64,000 nt of DNA from Pisaster brevispinus (taxonomy: Eukaryota > Echinodermata > Asteroidea > Forcipulatida > Asteriidae). Shown piece by piece: positions 54,507 to 64,000 of this stretch. Position 1 is the stretch's first letter. The number at the start of each line of letters is the position of its first letter. A model generated the notes under the pieces. That model saw only the letters and a program-made list of their open reading frames with translations. It was not told the DNA's origin and ran no database searches. Location: assembly GCA_023634235.1 (NCBI GenBank), contig JAMKCF010000019.1:3968001-4032000 (forward strand), in the 5' to 3' direction. Made by a program: the position numbers and the translations under genes.

Positions 54507-54994
54507 AAACCGTGAAACAATGTGTTACCATCGTAACATTTTTACAAACACTAATAAGGCTACTTCATTTATTGCAGCGGCGTACTTGAGTTATAGCGCC
54601 CTCGTTTGGCGAACCATTGCATTTGAGATTGGAAAAGTTCGGTGGCTAAAAGCAAATCAAGTTGAGGGTTTAAAAGGATTAAAGTTCACTGCTAGGAATG
54701 CAACAGTTGGTGAATACATATAGTGAATATAGTACATTCCTCTTTATAGTATAGCTTATTGAAGTTTAAAGCTACTGGGATAAAAGGAAATTTAGAGGAT
54801 TTTTGTTGTAAAATCAGTCACACGTTTTCTTGAAAACATGGTTCATTGTAGTGCTGCATGCATGGCCTTTCACATTACTGTAGGAAGAAGCATGCTTATT
54901 ATTGTTTGTGTTGTGTTGAAAATATTTCTCTTATTTGAATCAAAGCACTTAATTTTGTAAATGTATTTTTGTAGTATATAGTCTCTTACCCTAG
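54507..54994. other. Intergenic, no gene recognised
   Basis: The frame starting at 54520 has no domain. TAGCGCCCTCGTTTGGCGAA near 54596 is a string typical of repeats. Confidence 0.35.
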
Positions 54995-55160
54995 TTGAAA
55001 AATGGGAAAAATTTCCATATCCTGCCTCCACTTTTTCACTAATTTTGTAGTCATTGTCACCAAAGAAAAAAGCAATCTAAATTTTGATTAAAAAGATACT
55101 ATCAATTTTTATTCACAATGATTGAAAAAGTGGTGGCCGGATACAGAATTTTTTTCTAAA
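54995..55160. mobile_element. Foldback MITE GGAAAAATTTCCATATCCTG, copy 2
   Basis: GGGAAAAATTTCCATATCCTG and CCACTTTTTCACTAATTTTG at the left, mirrored by GATTGAAAAAGTGGTGGCCGG at the right. Matches the copy at 17490. Confidence 0.55.
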
Positions 55161-57369
55161 ATATGATAATAAGCAAAATATGGTATTGCTAATAGTAATT
55201 AGACATTACTTAGTAGTTAGAGTTTATGATTCAAGGTTGTAAAAGTTTGGTCGTTTGTTTGTTCCTCTCGTAGTTAATGTTTTTTTGTGTTATACAGCGA
55301 ACCATTGACACTGGACCAGGATGGAATAAACAGCTGATTAAGCTGAAAAACTGTGTTATAAAGCCTCCTTTGTTAGCGCATTTGGACCTGCATTATTTTA
55401 CAATGTAACAAGCTTGAAACAGTTTACATAAAGTTCGCAATTTATTCATGGAGATGAATGCACTACTGCTGGATGGAGAAAGGGCTTAAGTGGCTCTAGG
55501 ATGCTCTGAAATTTTTACATTTTTTCAATAGATGGAGTCCCCCAAAATAGAAAAAAGTATTGAGTCTCTTACCTCACGCTAAAACAGGGTAAAAATGTCT
55601 TTTCCTCGAAACACTCCCAGCCCAAAATCTGAAAAAAGGCGAGGTCAATTAAACCGCGACGAAGGACTTGTGACGTCATTGGCGCTTAGCTAGTTTGGAC
55701 TTGCCTATGAATGTCCACAGCTAACGCAAAGACACCGGTAAACTTCACCATTTTCAATCAATACGGCCATAAATGTGACTCTCTATTGGACGATCCAACA
55801 GGTAAAAAATCAGCAAGTTAATTAAAACAAATACCTAATGCAGGAGCGCATAGGTATGTACCCTCTGCCAACTCAGACTGAGACGTTGTGCATTTTTTCA
55901 TTGTTATTCTATTTTTTAAGAACATCAGTCAAAGTGACATGATAGTTAAAACGGTACAGTTAATAGTAAAATTGCCTACACGAGCCGAGATCTCACATTT
56001 TTCGTCGGCATGACATCGTTCTATGCATTACTTTAGACGTTGAGCACATCTCAAAATTAGTATCTTCATCAACTTTCCCCACAGTTTTTAGGTACGCACG
56101 TGGAATTATGAATACAAAAAAATGTACCAAAATGTACCCAAATTGGAAGAATATCTAGTAAACAGTTTTCAGGTTTTCTGGGATGAAAATATCTATATTG
56201 AACATATTAGGCCTGTTGTGGAACAGGCCTTGTGGTAGTCATAACAATGCAGAATTATACATCAATTATTATTTTTCATTGCGTAATGTAACTTAACCCT
56301 TCCATCCCGCTCCCCCCTCCCACTCACACCCCTCTTTCCCCTTTTTTTTGCTGCACCCCCATGTGCCCGCCGCTGTAAGTATACTTTTTCAATTTGGGGG
56401 CTCAAATTAATGTATCAAACCATTCATGTTGTGCTTTTTTTTCCTCATGGGGGAGAGGGGGAAATGGATCTGGGCGGGGAGGGGAGCACACCCTGGTTGT
56501 GCCACAAGACTTCCATGCACTAGGTAAAAGCTATGCACTACCCCTCCCCTCCCCCCGCGCTCGTCACCTAAGCTTCTTCACTGCCCATTTCAACAAAAAA
56601 CACTTGTGATTAAAAACATATAGAATTTGAGGAAGGACTTAGACTGTGATTAGTGTTTGGCAATCAAATAAATGTCGCATCAATACTTTTTCAATACAAT
56701 TTTGGGGAATATTACGGAAGCCACACCTCCCATGCTCAATGTTTTGCGATTTAAATGCCGCAGGAGCGAATAGCGCCCTCAGTGTCACACGATCGCCACA
56801 ACGGTCTCTTCGGCAGCATGGCCGCGCTGGGTGAAGAGGGACGGGAAAGTGACTCCGAAAAAAGTGACCTAAAATCACTTGATGTGAACTCAATTTGTTG
56901 CAAAAAGTACTCATTTTAAAAAGGTAGGTGCTCTTCAATATTGTCTGTAAATGAAATTGCGACATATTAGTTTGAAAATGCCTCTTAGAAAGTATTAAAA
57001 TCGATGGTCAAAATCTGAAATGATGAACTGCTCAAGCGCCCACGACCATGAGGACCATATAGATGGCGCTACAGGTGGCGCAGAAAATCTTTGGCGGGCT
57101 TTTGTGTTTTTAATTAATTTTTGTGACAAAAAACTGCAAACAAGAAAATCATTTAAAAACACTCCAAATCGAACACACAGTCGAAATGAAAAGAAGTTGT
57201 TTATGAATTATTTAGGGTAAGTTTGTGTTGCACCAATTATCTTTGTTTGACTCCATGTGCCTTAAACACATGTTTGTCCACCGACGCGCCCTTTTTAGGT
57301 ATTTGTATCTGTTTTGTGTAAAATAGGCCAAACTATAACGATTAAATTGCCATGAAATAGGATGCATTA
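55161..57369. other. Intergenic, no gene recognised
   Basis: An acceptor-like ATACAG at 55298 is followed by a 37-codon frame (RTIDTGPGWNKQLIKLKNC) with no support. Pyrimidine-rich and G-rich stretches occur at 56310-56350 and 56440-56490. The frame at 56394-56609 has no domain. Confidence 0.4.
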
Positions 57370-58215
57370 AGTTTTGTCTCAGCTTGCCATGTATGCTGAT
57401 GATTCAACGCTCTACTGTGTTTCCTCTATTAAATTTTTCAATACGTCTTGCCTTGAGGTTGGTGTCTCACTAAATAATATGACTTACGGAACTTACTGAA
57501 GTAGGGGAATGATTGGCTAGTAACCTTTAACCCAAAGAAAACTAAACTACGGTCTCTGTCTTGCTCTAGAGATGATACATTTCCATTCATTCATATTGCC
57601 CCTTGGACTGGACGGCTCCACTTATGCCAGTTGGGAGAGGTATATCTCAGGCATTGCAAAGACCGCTTCCATTTGAATTAGTTGTCTTTATCGGGCTCGG
57701 AAGTTCTCCCATCCTGATGCTACTCTCTTCCTGTATAAGACAAATATACCCCCCCTCATGGAGTACTGTTGTCAAATTTGGGCCGGAGCTTTTGCTTTGT
57801 TATTTATCTTAATTATATCTTGCTGATGAAGAGTTGGGATCAACAATAATCAACATTACAACCTCTTTCCCACCACAGGTCTGTAACCATTCTATGTTTT
57901 GTCTACAGATAGTTTCATGGTAAAATGTGTCTTTAGATCAGAACGTTTGAGCGTTAAACCAGGCTTTCTGCTTGTTCTCCCACATACACTCCCTTTGCTG
58001 ATAAGTAGAACTAAGAGCCATTCCAACAGCTTTATTCCACATAGTGCATCTCTTTGGAACTCTTTGCCTGGTGCATGTTTCCCTCCATCCTACAATCTAG
58101 ACTGTTTTAAGAGAAATATCAATTCCTACCTCCAGCTCCCCTATGTTATTTTCATCATAAATGTTGTCTTCTTGTATCCCTTTACCAAGAGTGGATTTTA
58201 GCATCAAAGGACAGA
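57370..58215 (+). pseudogene. LINE reverse-transcriptase remnant with YADD box
   Basis: MYADDSTLYCVS is the catalytic YADD motif of a non-LTR reverse transcriptase. FNPKKTKLRSLS follows, and later RTKSHSNSFIPHSASLWNSL and FKRNINSYL of the C-terminal region. Several frameshifts and stops break it. Upstream fingers are absent, so it is 5' truncated. Confidence 0.8.
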
Positions 58216-58639
58216 CCAAAGGACGTTTGTGTAGACTTATTTTAATAATACAGGGCTCAATTTCACAAAGAGTTAAGATTGATCTCAACTCCAAATCACT
58301 CCTAATTCAGTACTAAGCAAAGTGTGATGTCACAATACAAATCACTATGGTAGTACTGAGAACTCATCTTAAGATGAATCTTAGTGCTTTTGAGAAATCA
58401 ACCTATGGGTTCTTATACAGTGCTTTATCACACCCCTAGGGGCGTATCTAAGCACTCATTTATTGTATTTCAACAGGATAAGCAGAGCTATGTTTTGAAT
58501 TGTGAGACCCATTTATGTAGCACCTTCTAATGGTTTACAAGGTACTGTGGAGAATTCAGCAGCCACAGCCAGAAACACTGGGCAAACCGTTCTCTTTGCG
58601 ATAATTGTAACTGGGATCTTTTACAAGCATTACACAACA

Positions 58640-58815
58640 CACAGGACCTTTTATGGCTTTATGTCCAATCCGAATGATGAAGCAATAACGGTCAAGTGTC
58701 TTACTCAAGGACACCAAGTGTCAAGTAAATCTTGACCTGAACCCACACTCTGCTGGTCAGAAACACCCGAGCTCTGAGTCCAGTGCATTTGACCACTCGG
58801 CAACGACATGGCACA
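58640..58815 (-). mobile_element. tRNA-Ser/Leu-derived SINE, second copy
   Basis: Minus strand reads GTTGCCGAGTGGTCAAATGC (A-box region), ACTGGACTCAGAGCTCGGGT (anticodon arm) and GTGTGGGTTCAGGTCAAG (B-box region). The body AGTAAGACACTTGACCG follows. Same family as 3325-4085. Confidence 0.6.
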
Positions 58816-58987
58816 TTATTTGGTTCTAAACAACCTACTTTTAACACCATACTCCCATTTCTGTTAATAAGTTCAGTTGTACTCTTGCATTGTTGCACTT
58901 GTTTATTTGCATTTTCAAAGAATGCTTCTTGAACTGAATTGAATAAATTACAAACAGCAGGTATACATTTCTTCCACAATTATCAGG

Positions 58988-59106
58988 TTCCTGGCAGCCG
59001 CTATCCAGACGGGTTTGATGTAATGATGAAGATGACGATATCTACTCATACCAGCTCCTGGAAAGACGATACACGTGGAGATCTGGAGATTGCAATGGAA
59101 TACAAG
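58988..59106 (+). other. Candidate internal exon of an unrecognised gene
   Basis: After ACAATTATCAG the frame VPGSRYPDGFDVMMKMTIST continues HTSSWKDDTRGDLEIAMEYK, then donor GTAATA. It has 119-120 nt of uninterrupted, coding-like composition with phase near 0. No family recognised. It could continue into 60365-60491. Confidence 0.38.
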
Positions 59107-60364
59107 GTAATATCAAATTATGTTTAGTAGGACATAAAAATAAAATAGTCATCCAACATATAGTGGTATGAAGCTAAATAAACCTTCACTGCAATCCGTA
59201 TTTCTAGTGGATTCAGACAGTAATTGAACTGAGAATATGAGTTTTCTAGCAAGTTACAATTTGGAGAACACAATGTGTTAGACAACCCCCCCCCCCCCCA
59301 AACAAATATTCTCTAAAAATAAAGCTACGCGTTAATTTATTTTATTGAGTTACTCATTTTACAAGTTTTCCATTGGTACCAACATATTGTAGGTCATCTG
59401 TAAAAACTTTAAAAGTGCCTGACTTGCTATTGATTCAAATTGTGTTTTTTTTCTTGTACTTTTTATTTCTGAATAAACATGTTTCTGAGATTTTTTGTAC
59501 TGAATTTTGTTGCAATAGCCTGTATTAAGCCGTTTGACATGATTTTTGACATGATGTGTAGTTTTATCCAATTTAACCTCACACCTATCCATTGAGTAAA
59601 CCCAGATGACAAAACAAAAATTGCGACTGTATGAAAGCATTATTAATGTGGGTACCTTATAAAATTTGCAAGATTTGCTGGGGTTGGAGGGAAGGCACTG
59701 GGGTTAGAGAAGGTAAACTGGAGACTCAATTGATATCAGGGTGTCTTGTGGTGTAATTTTGAGTGCAATATCTGAAGTACATATCTAAAGTTGAATTTAT
59801 CCGATTCAACCCATCCGCGCTTTGAGTGTCTGTAAAAGATCTGGTTTTGGTATTTGTTTGAATGTTTGCTCACTGCAGGTCTTCCTGTCCTTTGTAAACC
59901 TTTGTAACCTTTTTAGTATGTAAGTGGGTTTTTTATTTGAATGTATATTTCTTAACTTTTAATGTATGAAACTTTGTCGATAAAATATGGTAATTATCTA
60001 AATGAATTTTTAAATTCTTAATATGCCAATGGAAACTCACATTTTAATTTTTTTTGATGCAACCCCCCCCCAAAAAAAAAAAAAACCCCAACCCAAAACA
60101 AAACAAAAAACCTAATTCTGATTAAAATCATAAAGTCAGGTGTGGTGTCATTTCTTAGATCAAGGAAACTGACTGGGTAAAGTTTATGGTTGTTTTTTTT
60201 GTCAGTCCCCTTATGGTCTTGCCAGTATTGTGATTGTCTAACTGTTACCTACATGTTGTTATTTGGTCTGTTTTCTGTTGTCTGTTGTTACTTGTTACTT
60301 GTCTTGTTGGGTCTTGTGTTTTATTTGAATTATCTTCAAATATCTATTGTCATCACAAGAGGAG

Positions 60365-60491
60365 ACTGGAGAAGCTGAGGCAGAGAACGACTGTATCTTG
60401 AGACTGGTTGCTGCAGCAGGCTTGTGGGTGGCGTTGATGACAAACTTTGACAAACACTCTGCGTCTAAAAGTTGTTTGGATTTCTTTCGGT
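60365..60491 (+). other. Candidate exon of an unrecognised gene
   Basis: One frame reads ETGEAEAENDCILRLVAAAG, then LWVALMTNFDKHSASKSCLD and FFR, up to GTAATT. The acceptor would be the weak ATCACAAGAG. The minus strand is also open here, so strand and status are uncertain. Confidence 0.25.
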
Positions 60492-60652
60492 AATTCTTCA
60501 CTGTGAGTTTGTTTTGCGATTAAAGAATTAAAGAGACAGTGTGAAGTTGTGCCAACTTTTAATGTTTCTCCTTTGTGTGTTCATTTCACTTATCAAAATT
60601 TGATATAGACAATTTGATTGTGATGTCAATAAACGTTGTAATTTCTTACAGA

Positions 60653-60725
60653 GTAAATAAAGCTCAGTTGGTAGAGCATCGGAACGTTAAACCTAAGGTC
60701 GATGGTTCAAATCCCGTCCTTGTCA
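60653..60725 (+). mobile_element. Diverged tRNA-like SINE head, fifth copy
   Basis: AAGCTCAGTTGGTAGAGC (D arm), ACGTTAA anticodon loop with C33, and GGTTCAAATCCCG (B box) are kept. The tail CAGTTTTTCTTTGTTCA matches the units at 27-28.5 kb, but the 5' acceptor strand is lost. It is an old member of the same family. Confidence 0.6.
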
Positions 60726-61289
60726 GTTTTTCTTTGTTCATCCCCAAATTATACTTTTATTTACTTTAAATATTTGATGTTATAAAGTAAAGAAGAAAAC
60801 ATGATAATTCCTTCATCTTGATTTCCCAATCCTTTGAATTTACTACTCATAAATCTATAGTCTCTATTTATTTTAGATTAACAATAAAATGAGAACAAAT
60901 TATTCTGTCCAACTAAACAGCCTGTATCTAAAATATCTTTCTTAATGTTTCCAATAAAGTGTTAGTTTTTCATGAAAAAACCTTGTTATACATGGTTCAT
61001 TTGTTTTGTGAGAGTCTTGCTACAAAGTTCAGCTGCTCCCAAATACCAAGAATACATCCACAAGGTAGATGACCACAAGACGCTCAAGACTCTTTCAAGA
61101 TGCTCCACAAAAAGGAGTTTCTGACTTCAAGTCTCTAGTCACTCATGGCTAGCTCATAAAAGGACGTCAATGTGGGGAGAGCTCTTCCCTGGAAAGCACT
61201 CAATGATGAAGAAATATCTGGACCACCATCCTCTCCAGAGGACTCATCAGGAAGAGAATCTACGCGACAATTCGCCTGATCAGTTGTGA

Positions 61290-61640
61290 AACTTGGACCA
61301 TGTACATTGTTCCTTGATGGCTGCCACACTTGAGATGCTCCGGATGGCTTTCAATGTCAGCTGGATGAGAAAGTGACCTGAGCAACTTTATATGGCAACC
61401 TCCCCGAGTTGATGACCAACAAGATAGCAGGAAGACGGCTGCACATTGCAATATACTGATTGTCTGACACCCAGAGTTGCTCGCCAGCCAAGTCATCATC
61501 TGGGAATTAACCCATGGGAAGATGAACAGTGGGCGTCCATCCAAAACCATGGTCAAAGGGGCACCAGGCTGCTGATAAACTCAAGAAATGTGGTACATCC
61601 ATCATCATGCCCAACTTTAGCACAAATTTTGATAATGACC
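61290..61640 (+). pseudogene. Non-LTR retrotransposon tail remnant
   Basis: Translated pieces LLASQVIIWELTHGKMNSGR and PSKTMVKGAPG fit the LPxxIxxGELxxGKRxxGRPxxxxKD motif of LINE C-termini. Many stops. The minus-strand frame over it is a shadow. Confidence 0.5.
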
Positions 61641-61814
61641 ATGGTGTCTTTGATATGTTATGATTGTCTTTAATTAACCATTTCCTTTGAATTTAGTTTG
61701 TGATTTGACAAAATTACAAGTAAAAAAAGACCATGTTTGTTTTGATAATTTGTGTTTTCATTGAACTTGTATAAACTGTTACAACTTGGTACAGGAGGTT
61801 ATATATAAATAAGT

Positions 61815-62030
61815 GTAAGCTTTGATATATTAACTTGTACGTTGACACTCTTGACTGTTGTTATTAGTGATTTTTATTTGTGACTAATAAAACTAGATGT
61901 GTGTGCAATCAGTGGTGTAGCTTTTATATAATAACTTGTCCATTGACACTCTTGACTGTTGTTATAAGTGATTTTTATTTGTGACTAATAAAACAAGATG
62001 TGTGTGCAATCAGTGGTGTAGCTTTAAGTG
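61815..62030 (+). repeat. Tandem duplication about 105 bp
   Basis: TTGACACTCTTGACTGTTGT...GTGTGTGCAATCAGTGGTGT occurs twice with about four differences. The right copy runs into the left end of the following MITE. Confidence 0.65.
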
Positions 62031-62225
62031 GGCGAGCGAACATGTCCTGCACACAGCATTCATAGGGGGCGCTAAATCAACCAAGGTTTATAAAAACATA
62101 AGTAGTTGGATGTGGGTCATGATTCTTTATTGATATCTCAAAATAATGCTAAGATTCATCTTAGACGATGTGAGTGAAGAGGCATCGATCCCTGGGTGCC
62201 AAGAATCCTAAGCTACACCACTGAT
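62009..62225. mobile_element. hAT-like MITE with TIR TCAGTGGTGTAGCTT
   Basis: Left TCAGTGGTGTAGCTTTAAG and right CTAAGCTACACCACTGA are inverted. Flanks TGTGCAA and TGTTCAA may be a 7-bp target duplication with one mismatch. CAGTGGTGTA-type ends suggest hAT. Non-coding. Confidence 0.6.
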
Positions 62226-64000
62226 GTTCAATGCCAGATAAAACAATCGTTTCTGAACTGTGTCGTCCTCAACTCCATCCTGTGTTCATTTCCCTTGTAC
62301 TCCCTTGAGCTTACTTATGCTTTTTTTCCTTTAGATTAAAACAAAAGTTCGCTTACAATTTATGTGAGTGATTTGACAATTAATAGAGAAGTATATCATG
62401 TTTATTCTGCTTAAACCAACTGTTTATGTCATTCTTGAACTCTTTGAAATTGTTGTCACCCTTTTCAAAATGGTACAGGTATACAATCCATGTGACCATT
62501 GTCTTGATGTATAAGAGTTGATTCTTAAATCTTCAGTTTGTATTCATTTGTGATTTTACAAATAAAGAGAACTAGTTTATTATGTTTACTCTTGATAAAC
62601 TCCATAATGTTTCTCAATGTGGACTTTTTTTTTCTTTGAGTAAATAGTTTTTGTTATTATTTATTTATTGTTTTAGTTTTGTTTTTGTTTTGGTGTTTTT
62701 GTTTTGGTGTTTTGTTTTATTTGTTTGTTTGCTGCTGTTGTTGTTTTTGTTTTGTTTTTTAGGGTTTTTTTTTTTTTGGGGGGGGTAGTCAAGGATCCCT
62801 TACCAATGGTGAAAGGTTCCATACCTGGGTCTATAGGACTGTGTTTATGGGATAAATTGTTTGAAATGGTTTGTGAGTCCCAAAAATGAAGACTAAGCAG
62901 GAGCTAGACATGGTTAAAATATTAATTAAGCTCAAAACTTGTTTAACAGTTGTAGCTGTTCCAAAGGGAAATTTCAGTGTTAATTATTAAGAAATTAACA
63001 AGTTTAACTAATTAACTTTTTGAGTTTGTTGAGTCCCAAGTGCCAACATTGAGTCCGAGTCAATGAGCATTGTGACTCAAATCCAAGTCAGAGTCATCGT
63101 AAATGTGACTTGAGCTGTACTCAAGTCATGAGACGTACAACACTGCTTTGCATGGAGGAAAAACAGATTAGAGAGAGTCGACCTGGGACAGATGCAGTGA
63201 CCTCAGCAGACTGCATCTACCAAAGCAAACAGAGAAATCCACTGCACATTCTACATCAGTAACTCAGTGGAAGCAGTATAACACGCCTTCACTGTGGTGA
63301 CCTCAGGACTGACTGAAGCACTCAATCGGGTATGTTCTCATCGAGTATAAGTCACTGCTAAACTTAGCTGCTATGTAGCAGTAAAAACCATGTCTGTCTG
63401 TCTGAATGTAATATTTTGCCAACTTTTTTGATATTACACTTCACTGCTAAGTGAAACAGTTAGCAGCAGAAATTTTGGCTGCTAATTAACTCGGCAGTAT
63501 AGTTTGAAGAGAAGAGAATTCGCAAAGTAATAGTGACAGAATCGGACATGTTGGGATCAAAGTTTGATAAGAAGAGAACTTGTGAAAAAAAGGCGAAAGA
63601 GGTCCAAGTTTGTAAACAAAATTTTAATGACACCAAAATGACTGTTTCATGCCCATGTGTATTTACTGGACTGGACTTACATCATTGCTCTCCATTTTGC
63701 AGGGAAATAGCAAGAGGATGCTTTCCACTTTATACTTTGCTTTGACATACACAAAAGTAAAAAGAAACTGAGATTTCTACGACCGTTTCTGTTTCAGTCG
63801 TTAGTTTCCTCTACACAAAGACTGAGGTACTGATTAGGCCACATTGACATGGATTCTTGTCACCACAATATTGTGAGTTTTGTTGTTGTTTTTCGGTTGT
63901 AATCATCAAGTCCAACTCTTGAGCCAGTTGGGGTTGGGTTGAGTCTGTTTCCAAGTGAAGAACCAATTGATTTTGAGTTACAATTCACAGATTTGCTTGA
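62226..64000. other. Intergenic, no gene recognised
   Basis: T/G-rich low complexity around 62620-62790, otherwise short frames without domains. The frame at 63533-63745 (MTESDMLGSKFDKKRTCEKK) is not supported by splice context. Confidence 0.4.

Overview
This window is animal nuclear DNA, and no bacterial or viral gene was recognised. It is AT-rich and intron-rich, with GT/AG splice sites, dispersed MITEs, tRNA-derived SINEs, Penelope-like and LINE remnants, and minisatellites. The repeat spectrum and the gene suggest a marine invertebrate deuterostome, most likely an echinoderm such as a sea star. That assignment is inference; a hemichordate or another marine invertebrate cannot be excluded from the sequence alone.

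The only complete protein-coding gene recognised is on the + strand. Its coding part runs from 16144 to 51999 in 27 coding exons that join in consistent phase without a stop and encode about 1612 residues. The order is signal peptide, Sema domain, PSI1, IPT1, PSI2, IPT2, PSI3, IPT3 to IPT6, one membrane span, a short juxtamembrane segment, an apparently active tyrosine kinase of the MET/RON family, and a short tail with a YVNV motif. The ectodomain is therefore a complete plexin ectodomain (three PSI and six IPT), while the cytoplasmic half is MET-like and has no plexin GAP domain. Vertebrate MET keeps only one PSI and four IPT domains, so this gene looks like a plexin/MET hybrid or a MET that kept its ancestral layout. 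It is the main discovery candidate.

Layout. 1-8677: intergenic, with a foldback MITE, a tRNA-derived SINE split by another MITE, hairpin repeats, and two or three weak exon candidates (4672-7661). 8678-10554: a 1.9 kb foldback element made of short TATA-rich palindromes. 11.2-14.4 kb: a diverged tandem repeat. 15-16.1 kb: 5' flank of the receptor gene. 16.1-52 kb: the receptor gene. Its introns hold nearly every repeat class seen here: GAGGCC arrays, a Penelope-like fragment carrying tandem tRNA-like SINE units, a 2 kb 59-bp minisatellite, an array of GTTATAAC palindromes, a repeat-pair MITE family, a LINE remnant and a CTG-rich tract. 52-64 kb: intergenic, with an in-frame 165-bp duplication, two LINE remnants, more SINEs and MITEs, and two candidate exons of an unrecognised gene.

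The receptor probably binds an extracellular ligand through the Sema/PSI/IPT stalk and signals by trans-phosphorylation of paired activation-loop tyrosines. No HGF-like or semaphorin gene lies in the window, so the ligand cannot be inferred from neighbours.
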